This document shows, piece by piece, positions 7,979 to 17,077 of a stretch of 64,000 nt of DNA. The stretch lies in the NCBI GenBank assembly GCA_017629095.1, contig JAGBXW010000072.1, positions 19,405-83,404 on the forward strand, read 5' to 3'. This stretch comes from Treponema sp. GTDB taxonomy: Bacteria; Spirochaetota; Spirochaetia; Treponematales; Treponemataceae. A program made the translations under genes and the position numbers. Under the pieces are notes generated by a model. The model made no database searches, was not told the DNA's origin, and was given only the letters and a program-made list of their open reading frames with translations. Within the stretch, counting starts at the first letter, position 1; every line of letters starts with the position of its first letter.

Positions 7979-9390
7979 GGCGTAGTTTCCTGCAGTGAGA
8001 CCAGCAGTTGGTCTATGTTTGGTGTTCTGTCTTTGGATGTGTTGGATGAGGTGAGGATAACGTAGCAGGTGTCCTTGTTTGGGTTGTAGAACATACAGTT
8101 CTCTGATCCTATGCTGCGTCCGTAGGAACCGATAAGGCTTGCTGAGTTATGATAGATCTTTCTGATTCCGTAACCATAGGCCTCCTTGTCCGACTGAGAG
8201 AACCGGCTGACGGAATCAAGCATCTTGTCCCGAATTGCTGGGGAGACTACAGCATTCCTGCTGTAGAGTTCATATCCCCACCGAGCTATGTCTTCGGCTC
8301 TGGACACCATGCCCCCCGCTGTCCAGCTGGACTTGCCCAGCAGTTCTAGGGCATCGGTAATGACGGTGGTGATGTCGATGGGGGTCTTGCCGTCTCCTAC
8401 TAGCGAGAGGGTGGTGCCAGGATATACGTGGGGATGGGCGATTCTGCCAGAATCTACAGTGTCTTGGGGTGCAAGGAATGTTGCTTCTAAACCAAGCGGC
8501 TGAAGGAATTGGTTCTGTATAAGCTGTGCAGCAGTCGTGTCTGAGACTCGCTCCACCATGAGACCCAGCAGGATATAGTTCATGGAGGAATAGGTGAACA
8601 GGCCGCGTTCCGTTTTAGGGCTTTGGACAAAGGGCAGCAGCAATTGGGGATTCCATTGGCTTGTACGATAGGGATTCTTATAGAAGAGGGCTGGATTGTC
8701 CACATACTCCTGGATGCCAGAGGTGTGGCTCAGCAGCTCGGCGACGGTGGCTGATGTGTTGATGTATACCAGGTCAAATTCCACCTCTGGCAGGATGTCT
8801 CCCACGGTGGTGTTCAAGGTAAGTTTTCCCTCCTCCACTAGCTGCAGGACTGCCGCCGCCACGAAGGTCTTGGTAATGCTGTAGATGTAGTGGAGGGTTC
8901 CGCTCCCGTTTGACTCTCTGGTGGACAGGGATGTATAGCCTGTGTCTATGGAAAAGTCCACATCGTTTCCCTGCACCGCTACGGATACGGCGGTCTGGAT
9001 GTTGTACTGGTCCAGGAAGGAGTGGACGGTCTTGATGAGGGCGGGATGCGAGGTGCTATAGACGTGGCAAGTGGCGCTGGCAATTACTTGGCCGTCCCGA
9101 TTGCACTGGGCCTAGACAGTGTGTCGTTTCTCATGGGGACTGGCGGTGGCAGAAAGTGAGGCTCCTTTGCCCTCTACTGTGCCGCCGTCCACCAGCCAGG
9201 TGATGGCACAGTCTTGCGGCAGATGGCTGGCTGTCACTGTGAAGGTGCTGCCCGGAGCCACCACATCCGACTGTGGCTGTATAGCGAATGCCGCTGGAGT
9301 CTCCTGGTTGTGCCTGCACGCTGATAGGAGCAGGATGGCCAGCACTCCCGCCGCCAGCAGGGAGATTCTATTACTGGTATTTGTACACAT
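7975..9390 (-). pseudogene. Ig-like plus beta-lactamase-family serine hydrolase lipoprotein, interrupted by one amber codon
   Basis: Read from ATG 9390, the gene encodes a signal peptide with lipobox LLLSAC, a short Ig-like domain (SDVVAPGSTFTVTAS, then AITWLVDGG), and a class C beta-lactamase/DD-peptidase-type domain. In the latter the nucleophile motif is SITK (Ser171, Lys174) and YSSMNY serves as the second motif. Codon 93 (9112-9114) is TAG, in frame, inside the Ig-like domain (HTV, stop, AQCNRDGQ). Frame and homology continue on both sides, so a single base change separates the halves. The start overlaps the preceding lipoprotein gene by 20 bases and the end overlaps the C11 gene by four. 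The downstream half could start at GTG 8976 but would lack a signal peptide. Confidence 0.8.
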
Positions 9391-10351
9391 ACAGCGTCTC
9401 CTTGCGCGGGTCAATTCTGTTTGCGGCGGAATCCTCCTGGCCCTCCGGCAGGTTGAACCAGGTGAAGGTGACGGTGTCCTTCGTGTCCCGGTGTAGCTCC
9501 ACGTACTGCGGGGCGTCGGGGGCGCCGTCAAAGAGCTGGTACACGGCCTTCTGGTTGGCCTCATCCACGGATATTTCCTTCATGCCGCCGTGGTAGAAAA
9601 GTTCGTTGGCAGTGGCCTGCCCCAAGTTGTCATAGCCGTGGGTGGAGGCACTGAAGCTCCTGAATCCGGTGGTGACAAGGTCCTGCTCTCCAATTCTTGG
9701 TTTTTGGAACACATACTTTGGATTGTAGGTATCGGGTTCCTTGTGGAATGTATCTGGTAGCCAGCTGGGAACAGTGTTGCTGGTAAAATACGGCTCCTTC
9801 ATGGCGGTGAAATCTGTGTTGACCATCTCGGTCTCGGCAATATTGAGTTTGTAGTTGAAAAGGAACTGTTTGTCATCCTCCGATTTTTTTGTCATGGTTA
9901 CGGTGGCAGTCTTGTCCTGGGAAGAATCCGAGAAATCGAATTTCGCTGTGCCGGAGAAGGTGAACGCGTCAGGCGTTGTCTGGGGGATGGTGATGTCAGT
10001 GGAGTCGTGGTCGTTTTCCGTCACTTTTGCCAGCCAGATATACAGGAACACGACAGCCATGCCGTCATCAAATTCTATGCCAAGGTTCTGGCCTATCATC
10101 ACCAGCCGGTATTTTCCGATGTAGTCCTGCCGGTTGTATTTAGCTGGCAGCAACTGACTGAGGGCAGATCCTGCCCAATCCTGCCATTTGGAGAACGATT
10201 CTCCGGGGCGGGCAGCGTATGACCATTCAGGCAAATTTGCAATGCCCTTGCCTATGTTCTGGTAGAGGTTCATCCAGCAGTTGCAGGGGCAGCCAGTGAG
10301 GAAGACGCAGAGGAGTAGGACAGCGGCGATGAGAAGTATTTTCTTGGTCAT
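9371..10351 (-). CDS. Predicted lipoprotein of unknown function
   Basis: A 326-residue exported protein. The signal peptide ends in CVFLTGC (Cys21), a strong lipobox. The mature part is rich in Asp, Thr and aromatic residues with repeated beta-strand patterns (for example FTFSGTAKFDFSD, then KTATVTMTKK), suggesting an all-beta domain. No family is recognised. It lies in a row of exported proteins on the minus strand, and its stop overlaps the start of the serine hydrolase gene by 20 bases, so translation of the two is probably coupled. A 15-bp inverted repeat lies in the gap upstream. Confidence 0.7.
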   Translation of the reverse strand: MTKKILLIAAVLLLCVFLTGCPCNCWMNLYQNIGKGIANLPEWSYAARPGESFSKWQDWAGSALSQLLPAKYNRQDYIGKYRLVMIGQNLGIEFDDGMAVVFLYIWLAKVTENDHDSTDITIPQTTPDAFTFSGTAKFDFSDSSQDKTATVTMTKKSEDDKQFLFNYKLNIAETEMVNTDFTAMKEPYFTSNTVPSWLPDTFHKEPDTYNPKYVFQKPRIGEQDLVTTGFRSFSASTHGYDNLGQATANELFYHGGMKEISVDEANQKAVYQLFDGAPDAPQYVELHRDTKDTVTFTWFNLPEGQEDSAANRIDPRKETLYVYKYQ

Positions 10352-10373
10352 TGTGGTCTCCTTTGGTAAATTT

Positions 10374-10409
10374 GTGTATCGAGTTTCTATGTTCAGAAAT
10401 TCGATACAC
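10374..10409. other. 15-bp inverted repeat between two exported-protein genes
   Basis: GTGTATCGAGTTTCT (10374-10388) pairs with AGAAATTCGATACAC (10395-10409), with one G-T mismatch and a six-base loop. There is no T-tract on either strand, so an operator or an mRNA-processing hairpin is more likely than a terminator. Confidence 0.55.
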
Positions 10410-10415
10410 GTCTGA

Positions 10416-11777
10416 TTACTTGTGCATCAGATTGAACGAGAAGAAGTGATAGAAGGGATTGTACGTCTCCCAGCCTCCATCAATATTGTTCCCATCATGG
10501 ATTTTTATGTACGACCACTTGAAAATCCACCAGCCCTTCTCATCGTAGGCCACCACATTGCGGTAGTGGAGACCGTCGGTGAGTTGGCTCAGGCCGGACA
10601 CTCCCCGCAAGTTTATGCCGGGAAGGTTGTTGTTGATGCAGGTGTTGGGGACAACCCCCAGGGCAAGGGTAACTTTGTAGTTCGAGTAGCTTGCCACTGC
10701 ATTGCCGAGATTCCACGGCCATGTTGCACCCTTAAAAACACCGCTGGTGACAATGCCCATCTTTGATTCCAAAGCATCCACTCGGCTTGACCAGGAGAGA
10801 TTATTCCATGCTGAAAGGTTTTGCAGTCCATTCCCATGGATAAAGTCCAATAAAAATCCTGCTGATGTAGAGCCACAAGCAAGATAAGTGATACCATTAC
10901 GTATTGGATACCTATACTTTCTATCTTGCTTTGCAACGCTAATTCCATAGTTATCTGCAGCTCGTATTCTACTTTCATCGACGCTCTTCCTCGGTTCTGA
11001 GCGTGACCTACCCCGGAAGGCCATGGAACCCAGGCTGCCTTTGTTGGCCTTCGCCATGGACCACAGCTGCGCAGTCTCCTCCCGCCATGCGGCAAGCTCG
11101 GCCTCCATGGCGGCGGTGTCCAGCTGCCTGGCCAGCTCCGGGTGCTGTTCAAGCATCTCCTCGGCGGTCAGCACCCTGGCAAGCTCCCCAGCGTCCTCCC
11201 CGGTTGCTGGATCCAGCACCCGTTGGAACTCCACGCTCCCGCCCCTGCTCACTGACACCGAGACCACTGCGTGGGAGGGGTAGTCGTCGTCCACGATGCG
11301 GGGAATATCGTCCTTGTCCAGCGCCCCCGTCAGGTACAGCTGGCTCAGCTCGTCCATGTAGCCGTCCATGGGGAACACCCTTGCGATGGGGCCTCCCAAA
11401 TCCTCCCGGGCGTTCCCGGCGATGGCGGCCACCACCCGCTCCCCGTCCATGACCCGGAATTCGTAGTAGCGCACGGTTCCCTCCGCATCATAGATGGCGA
11501 TGGGAATCTCCCAGAGGGTGGCGGAGGCGGGGAAGTCTCCCGCCGAGATGAAGTCCTCCAGAGCAAGCTGGGCGAACTCCCTGGACAGCTGCCAGTCCAC
11601 GATGCCCTCGCCGCCCCGGCTGAGCATGGCGTTCAGGTCGTGCTCGGATGCCAGCAGCTCCATCTCCCAGCGGAGGGAAGTGTCCGTGACCTGGCTCTGG
11701 GAGGTGTTGTCTCAGCCCAATGCAAGGGTCGCCATCATTAGGATGGCGGCGGCGGTAATTGTTGTTAATCCTCTCAT
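10416..11777 (-). pseudogene. Exported papain-like (C39-like) protein with an in-frame TGA at the lipobox cysteine
   Basis: From ATG 11777 the frame reads a signal peptide (MRGLTTITAAAILMMATLALG), then TGA at 11712-11714 exactly where LALG-Cys would complete a lipobox. It then runs on uninterrupted for 416 codons. The C-terminal part has ACGSTSAGFLLDFI (candidate Cys) and LHYRNVVAYDEKGWW (candidate His), the pattern of C39-like papain-fold peptidases. The N-terminal 180 residues are unassigned. Internal ATG 11663 could start a cytosolic product. The 5' part is strikingly GC-rich while the last 600 bases are not. A one-base change of a TGC or TGT Cys codon explains the stop most simply. Confidence 0.7.
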
Positions 11778-11895
11778 ATTCTTTCCCTCTTTGGATGAGT
11801 GGGTATAGCTCTATTGTGGGGCATGAATTCCCAGTTGTCAAGTTAGGCCAGGGTAATTTTAACGGAATTTTAATTGTTGCATGAATTTAACCTCT

Positions 11896-11925
11896 TTTTT
11901 ATAGATATGGGGTTATCTATAAAAA
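11896..11925. other. AT-rich inverted repeat
   Basis: TTTTTATAGATA (11896-11907) pairs perfectly with TATCTATAAAAA (11914-11925) around a six-base loop. It lies in the 230-base gap between the Xre gene and the papain-like gene, both on the minus strand, so it may terminate the Xre transcript or be an operator. Nothing else was recognised in this gap. Confidence 0.5.
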
Positions 11926-12007
11926 TAAAGATCAATGGCCAGCAGCCCTGCTACCGTCGCTGCCGTCACGGTTGGTGTGGCAGTTGAGGGAGTGGGGGAA
12001 GCTTGTT

Positions 12008-12349
12008 TTATTGATTCTTTTCTAAAGTATGGGCTATCTCAATTAGAATTTTTCGGTTGTATGGGCTTAATTTTTTGAGCATCTCTAAGAAATCCTCAAA
12101 AAGATAATTGTCAGACATTTTTACTGTATCTGACAAAAAATCTGCAATGTCGCAATGGAGATATTCTGCAATGTTAGAAAGTGTTTCCAAGTTGATTTTT
12201 GTAATGCCTCGCTCGATTTGACTGATATATCCAACGGTAACAGAAATCGCCTCGGCAAGATGTTCCTGCGTCTTGTTTTGAGCTTTTCGTTTTCTTTGTA
12301 TCCTCTGTCCCAGTGCATAAAAATCAATACCCATAGCTGCAATTTTCAT
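12008..12349 (-). CDS. Xre-family transcriptional regulator
   Basis: A 113-residue DNA-binding protein. The helix-turn-helix spans about residues 13-65 (LGQRIQRKRKAQNKTQEHLAEA, then VGYISQIERGITKINLETLSNIAEYL), with the standard SQIERG recognition helix. A 45-residue helical tail (FLEMLKKLSPYNRKILIEIAHTL) probably mediates dimerisation. It is transcribed divergently from the AT-rich lipoprotein gene at 12442. Inverted half-sites TAACTAAA/TTTAGTTA lie between them, so it may control itself and that gene. Confidence 0.85.
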   Translation of the reverse strand: MKIAAMGIDFYALGQRIQRKRKAQNKTQEHLAEAISVTVGYISQIERGITKINLETLSNIAEYLHCDIADFLSDTVKMSDNYLFEDFLEMLKKLSPYNRKILIEIAHTLEKNQ

Positions 12350-12353
12350 AGTA

Positions 12354-12409
12354 ATAACTAAAGTTTTACAGATATTTATTGCTAAATATTTAGTTATAGG
12401 TGTATAATA
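12354..12409 (+). promoter_or_regulatory. Promoter and possible Xre operator for the 12442 lipoprotein gene
   Basis: A TTGCTA (12380-12385), 18-base spacer, TATAAT (12404-12409) promoter faces the lipoprotein gene. TAACTAAA (about 12354-12361) and TTTAGTTA (about 12390-12397) form an inverted repeat that brackets the -35 region, as an operator would. Confidence 0.5.
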
Positions 12410-12441
12410 AAGTTATAATTTTTGTCTTTAGAGAGGTTTTT

Positions 12442-13752
12442 ATGAAAGGAAAAGGATTTTTCTTTATACTTTGTGTATGTATGACTTTTATCTCCTGTTC
12501 AAATGTAACTGAAGATAAGAACGATGTTCGTTCCAATGATTCTGTATTAAAATTTCTGGATATTCAAAATGCTAAGAATTTATACATTGGTACAAGTAAC
12601 TCTGGAACTCGTTCAGCAAGAAATGCTGCCACCACTCAAAAGTTATTCAAAATAACGGAAGAGGGGTATGTGGAGGAAGTTAAATATCTTGATGAAAACA
12701 AGAAAGAAATTACAATTTCTCAGCAACCAACTGTGATTCAAAATGTGAATGATGACTATATTTTTGTAGGGTTTGGTTGGTCAGGTTATGTTGAAAGTTC
12801 ATATCTTGTGAGAAAGACAGATGGAGCTGTCTTTGATATGACAAAGGCGGGAAATCCAAATGAAATTTATAATGATTTTAAAAACTCACAGAGAATCAAA
12901 ACTGACGGAAAGAATAACATGTATTTTTTGTCGTATGATACACAAAGTCTTAGAATTGTAAAGGTTAATTTAAATGGAATTGATGCTTTAAATTCTTCAT
13001 TTATATCTGCATCTACTGATTATGTTGATGTTTTTGATGTAGATTGGAATGGAAATCTGATTTATGATGGATATTCCGTATCTGATAGTTCACATCGTCT
13101 TTTACGTGTCAGAAAATCAAACGGAGGGTTGCTCAATTTAAGTGATGTAGGTGCATTTTGGATTGGTCTTGATGGAAATATTTATTATAGTTCAAATAAC
13201 CATGAAGAATATAAAAATTCTGAGAATGGAGAGGAATCGTACGGTTATCCAATAAAAAAAATTACAATAGATCTTTCTTCTGGTGACAAGGAGGAGATTT
13301 ATGGTTATATTGACGATTTTTTTTGGACCTATGGTTCTTTCAAAATTAATGTGAAAGATAAAATTTATATCATTCGAGACTCTCTTATTTCTGAAGTTTA
13401 TAATAGTAATAATAGTCCCAGAAAAGTTAGTCTCACTTCTTTACAATTAAAATCTGTTACGGCTGTCACATCTTCTGAAAATTATTACTATGTTGCGGGA
13501 TTAACTTCAACTAATGAAACTGTTCTTTTAAAAATCAATCCAGATAATGATTCTTTCAACCATATTTTACCTGAGAATGAGTACGAGGTATTTTCCTTCA
13601 CTGCTTCAGAAACAGACGGAATTACTTTTAACGCCTTGCGTATGAGTGATGGAAAGAAAATTATCGGTCAAGTTGGAATTAATGGTGGTGAAGTAACAAT
13701 TCTTGATGAAGAAAGTGATGCTGAAATTACTTATTTGCAGAGAATAAATTAA
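12442..13752 (+). CDS. Predicted lipoprotein, propeller-like, unknown function
   Basis: A 436-residue exported protein. The start is ATG 12442, preceded by AGAGAGG; the signal peptide ends in CMTFISC. The mature part shows recurrent beta-strand motifs with a DG or NG turn followed by NxYY or NLIYDG (for example MYFLSYD, NLIYDGYS, GNIYYSSN). This spacing suggests a beta-propeller, but no family is named. Base composition is clearly more AT-rich than neighbouring housekeeping genes, consistent with transfer. It has its own promoter and a good terminator and is divergent from an Xre regulator. Confidence 0.7.
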   Translation: MKGKGFFFILCVCMTFISCSNVTEDKNDVRSNDSVLKFLDIQNAKNLYIGTSNSGTRSARNAATTQKLFKITEEGYVEEVKYLDENKKEITISQQPTVIQNVNDDYIFVGFGWSGYVESSYLVRKTDGAVFDMTKAGNPNEIYNDFKNSQRIKTDGKNNMYFLSYDTQSLRIVKVNLNGIDALNSSFISASTDYVDVFDVDWNGNLIYDGYSVSDSSHRLLRVRKSNGGLLNLSDVGAFWIGLDGNIYYSSNNHEEYKNSENGEESYGYPIKKITIDLSSGDKEEIYGYIDDFFWTYGSFKINVKDKIYIIRDSLISEVYNSNNSPRKVSLTSLQLKSVTAVTSSENYYYVAGLTSTNETVLLKINPDNDSFNHILPENEYEVFSFTASETDGITFNALRMSDGKKIIGQVGINGGEVTILDEESDAEITYLQRIN

Positions 13753-13790
13753 ACCAATATAGGAATATATTCAGAGTTTCATTTGAATAA

Positions 13791-13826
13791 TGATGGAGTG
13801 AGTTTTCTTGCTCCGTCAATTTTTTT
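13791..13826 (+). terminator. Rho-independent terminator
   Basis: A 12-bp stem (TGATGGAGTGAG with CTTGCTCCGTCA, including G-U pairs), loop TTTT, followed by a run of seven T. Confidence 0.85.
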
Positions 13827-13967
13827 GCAAACAGCTTTGTAGAAAAATCCCTGCAAGATGAGCTGGCTTCCCTAAGCTTGTAGTTATTTCCCTGACCTTG
13901 ACAAGGTGTCTCTTTGTTAATAATATAACTATTGTTATATATCATTTGTTATATTATAGGATGAACC

Positions 13968-14531
13968 ATGGCACCAAAGGTTAAAATCACAAGGAAAGAG
14001 ATTGTAGCAGCCGCAATTGAACTGGTGCGGCAGCGGGGAGAAATGGCCTTGAATGCACGGAATATTGCTGCCAGCTTGGATTGTTCTACTCAGCCAATTT
14101 TTTCCAATTTTTCTTCCATGGAGGAGTTGCGGATGGCGGTGATTGCGCAGGCAGACAAATTGTGTAATCAGTATATCAAGGATGAGGTAGAAAGTGGGGT
14201 CTATCCTGCCTATAAGGCTACTGGAATGGCCTATATTCGCTTTGCAAAAGAAGAGTGTGAATTATTTAAACTCTTGTACATGCGAGATCGTTCCCAGGAG
14301 GTGGTGCCCAAGGAAATGGCTCTTGATAATGAGATGGAGGGGCTACTTCATAATAACACAGGTCTTGCAGGAGCTAAGGCAGAGCTCTTTCATCTTGAAA
14401 TGTGGGCCTTTGTTCATGGTATTGCCACCATGTTTGCCACAGGCTTTTTAAATCTTGACTGGGATTTGGTAAGTAAAATCTTGACGGATGCCTACCAAGG
14501 AATAAAAACACAATTTAAAAAGGAGCTCTGA
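13968..14531 (+). CDS. TetR/AcrR-family transcriptional regulator
   Basis: A 187-residue regulator. The N-terminal helix-turn-helix occupies residues 6-52 (KEIVAAAIELVRQRGEMALNA, then IAASLDCSTQPIFSNFSSMEEL), the standard TetR arrangement. The C-terminal ligand/dimer domain has the tryptophan-rich helix (HLEMWAFVHGIATMFATG) seen in WHG-type TetR proteins. The next gene, two bases downstream, is a remnant of an ABC-2 permease, so the original target was probably a drug-export system that has since decayed. Confidence 0.87.
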   Translation: MAPKVKITRKEIVAAAIELVRQRGEMALNARNIAASLDCSTQPIFSNFSSMEELRMAVIAQADKLCNQYIKDEVESGVYPAYKATGMAYIRFAKEECELFKLLYMRDRSQEVVPKEMALDNEMEGLLHNNTGLAGAKAELFHLEMWAFVHGIATMFATGFLNLDWDLVSKILTDAYQGIKTQFKKEL

Positions 14532-14533
14532 AA

Positions 14534-15105
14534 ATGGACGCCATCAAAATGCTTTCCTGTATCACACGACCCACCAGTGGTGATGCTCTGTTGATGGGAA
14601 AAAGTCTTTCCACTTGCAGCGGCTCTACACCACACCCATGACGCCCACAGACTTCATTCTGGGATATACCCTACCTATTATCCCCCTTGCACTGGCTCAA
14701 GGGGTGGTGTCCTACCTTGCAGCCTTGGTGCTGGGCTTGGACTGTACCCTTGGTATTGTCTACGCACTGGTGGCTATTTTGCCTATTTCCTTGCTGTATA
14801 TTGCCTTGGGACTGCTTTGTGGAAGTGTTTTGACTGATAAGCAGGTGGGCGGTGTGTGCGGAGCCTTGCTAACAAATCTTTCTGCTTGGCTTTCTGGGAT
14901 TTGGTTTGACTTGGAACTGGTAGGTGGCACTTTTCGTGATATTGCCTATTGCTTGCCCTTTGTTCACGCTGTGGAATTGGAGCGAGCCTTATTGGCAGGT
15001 CAATTTAGTCAGATTTTTCCCCATATTTGGTGGGTACTGGTCTATGGGCTTGCTATCTTTGTGGTGGCCATCCTCCTATTCTTGAACCAGATGAAAGGAC
15101 AGTAA
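14534..15105 (+). pseudogene. Remnant of an ABC-2 type drug exporter permease
   Basis: The original start survives (MDAIKMLSCI), but the frame closes after about 35 codons. The permease frame resumes with KKSFHLQRLYTTPMTPTDFILGY and continues through four hydrophobic segments to GQ. The match begins at the conserved cytoplasmic motif that normally follows the first two membrane helices, so roughly 100 codons are missing and the halves are out of frame. TTG 14614 could initiate a 163-residue fragment. No ATPase gene is adjacent. It follows the TetR gene by two bases. An internal deletion with frameshift is inferred. Confidence 0.8.
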
Positions 15106-15144
15106 GCGATAGACTTTTGATTGATTTTTAACTGGACATAAAAA

Positions 15145-15177
15145 AAGCGGGATTCAAAGCTGAATCCCGCTTTTTTT
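15145..15177. terminator. Bidirectional terminator
   Basis: AAGCGGGATTCA pairs with TGAATCCCGCTT around AAGC, with T-runs on both strands. It serves ilvC (minus) and the permease remnant (plus). Confidence 0.9.
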
Positions 15178-15178
15178 A

Positions 15179-16660
15179 TTAACCAACGATAGCCTTCATG
15201 GCAGTCATGTAGCCACGGAGCTTCTTTCCTACAATCTCAATGGGGTGGTTACGGATTTCTTCGTTTACCTTTACCAGCTCCTGGTTGGAAACGCTGTTGT
15301 CCTTGTTAGCCAGACCCTTTCCGATGATGTCGGTGTCTACCTTTGCCATAAAGTCCTTCAACAGAGGACGACAGGCATTGTCAAAGAGGTAGCAGCCGTA
15401 TTCAGCAGTATCGGAAATAACCTTGTTCATTTCATACAGCTTCTTGCGGCTAATGAGGTTTGCAATAAGAGGAGTTTCGTGGAGGGACTCATAGTAGGCA
15501 CTTTCAGGCTTGATTCCTGCATCCACCATGGTTTCAAATGCCAGCTCTACACCAGCCTTAACCATAGCCACCATCAAGATACCATTGTCAAAGTATTCCT
15601 GCTCTCCAATTTCTACATCTCCAGCAGGAGTCTGCTCAAAGGCTGTCTTTCCTGTGGCCTCACGCCATGCCAACAAGTTCTTGTCGTCATTTGCCCAGTC
15701 AATCATCATTACACGGCTGAATTCACCAGCAATAATGTCGTCCATGTGCTTCTGGTACAAGGGAGCCATAATTGCCTTCAGTTCCTTGGAAAGGGCATTT
15801 GCCTTGATTTTGGCAGGATTGGACAGACGATCCATCATACCGGTGATTCCACCCCACTTGAGGGCTTCGGTAATGGTTTCCCAACCGTATTGAATCAGCT
15901 TGGAGGCATAACCCTTGTCAATTCCCTTTTCTACCATGCGGTCAAAGCACAAGATACTTCCAGTCTGAAGCATACCGCAGAGAATGGTCTGCTCACCCAT
16001 GAGGTCGGACTTTACTTCTGCCACAAAGCTTGACTCAAGAACACCTGCACGGCTTCCACCAGTTCCAGCTGCCAAAGCCTTTGCAATGGCCCAGCCCTTT
16101 CCTTCTGGGTCGTTTACTGGGTGAACGGCGATGAGGGTAGGAATACCAAAGCCACGAACATATTCGGTGCGAACCTCGGAACCTGGTCCCTTGGGAGCCA
16201 TCATTACAACGGTAATGTCAGGGCGAATCTGCATTCCTTCTTCTACAATATTGAATCCGTGGCTGTACCACAGAGAAGCTCCCTGCTTCATCAAGGGAAC
16301 AACATTTTCCAAAACATTTGAGTGCTGCTTGTCTGGGGTAAGGTTTCCTACCAAGTCAGCAGTGGGAATCATTTCCTGGTAGGTTCCCACCTTGAATCCA
16401 TTTTCCACGGCATTCTTGTAGCTGGCACGCTTTTCTGCAATGGCTTCTGCACGCAAGGCATAGCTTACATCAAGACCGGAATCCCGCAGGTTCATTCCCT
16501 GATGAAGACCCTGGGCACCGCAACCGATGATAACAATCTTCTTGCCTTTCAGGGCATTTGTTCCGTCGGCAAATTCTTCCCGATCCATAAAGCGGCAGTG
16601 ACCCAACTGAATCAAGGCTTCCCGCCAAGGGATGGAATTAAAATAATTAACCTTTTCCAT
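15179..16660 (-). CDS. ilvC: Ketol-acid reductoisomerase, long (class II) form
   Basis: Converts 2-acetolactate or acetohydroxybutyrate to the dihydroxy acids of valine and isoleucine synthesis, using NADPH and Mg2+. The start is ATG 16660, preceded by AGAGGAA; 493 residues, close to E. coli IlvC. The Rossmann motif is [12 protein letters not shown] (about 42-53). The catalytic region is duplicated, as in the long class. The C-terminus [15 protein letters not shown] also matches the enterobacterial type. No other ilv genes are in the window, so it is a stand-alone gene here. It lies between a shared terminator and an Xre gene. Confidence 0.96.
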   Translation of the reverse strand: MEKVNYFNSIPWREALIQLGHCRFMDREEFADGTNALKGKKIVIIGCGAQGLHQGMNLRDSGLDVSYALRAEAIAEKRASYKNAVENGFKVGTYQEMIPTADLVGNLTPDKQHSNVLENVVPLMKQGASLWYSHGFNIVEEGMQIRPDITVVMMAPKGPGSEVRTEYVRGFGIPTLIAVHPVNDPEGKGWAIAKALAAGTGGSRAGVLESSFVAEVKSDLMGEQTILCGMLQTGSILCFDRMVEKGIDKGYASKLIQYGWETITEALKWGGITGMMDRLSNPAKIKANALSKELKAIMAPLYQKHMDDIIAGEFSRVMMIDWANDDKNLLAWREATGKTAFEQTPAGDVEIGEQEYFDNGILMVAMVKAGVELAFETMVDAGIKPESAYYESLHETPLIANLISRKKLYEMNKVISDTAEYGCYLFDNACRPLLKDFMAKVDTDIIGKGLANKDNSVSNQELVKVNEEIRNHPIEIVGKKLRGYMTAMKAIVG

Positions 16661-16755
16661 TATGATTCCTCTAAAAATAAAGTTATGTTTAAGTTTCTTT
16701 ATTGTAGTGAAAAACAAGGCTTTGGTAAAGGCTCAAATGAGGAGAAGGGGAGCTT

Positions 16756-17067
16756 CTACTTTAAACTCGTGGAGCCAAATCGTTTGTCTACGAATTGTTC
16801 TAGCTGGGGGAGCAACTCTTCTTTCAATATCAAGTAGGTTTCTTCCATTACGTTAGAAGCGTTGCGCAAGAATAGGTCTGCGGGATGAACCTGCAGCACA
16901 TCTGCTATCTTGAACATAAGGTCAAAGGAAGGATATTGGCGCCCTGACTCTATACAACCGATAGTTCCTGGCTGACAGTTGCATAGTTCTGCCAGTTTTG
17001 CCTGGGAAAATCCTTTGAGGCTACGATAATGCTTAAGATTTGCTATGAAAGTGCTTTGATGAGACAT
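16756..17067 (-). CDS. Xre-family transcriptional regulator
   Basis: A 103-residue regulator with a helix-turn-helix at residues 8-63 (NLKHYRSLKGFSQAKLAEL, then PGTIGCIESGRQYPSFDLMFKIADVL). A short acidic helical tail follows. It is divergent from the membrane protein gene at 17200, and copies of GTATAAAC(AAG) are scattered through the gap. That arrangement suggests autoregulation and control of the neighbour. Confidence 0.85.
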   Translation of the reverse strand: MSHQSTFIANLKHYRSLKGFSQAKLAELCNCQPGTIGCIESGRQYPSFDLMFKIADVLQVHPADLFLRNASNVMEETYLILKEELLPQLEQFVDKRFGSTSLK

Positions 17068-17077
17068 CTTATACTAA

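Noticed and set aside
11712..11714. TGA as a reassigned sense codon throughout the genome
   Set aside because: TGA is the natural stop of other genes in the window (J-domain, TetR, C11-adjacent serine hydrolase), so there is no general reassignment.
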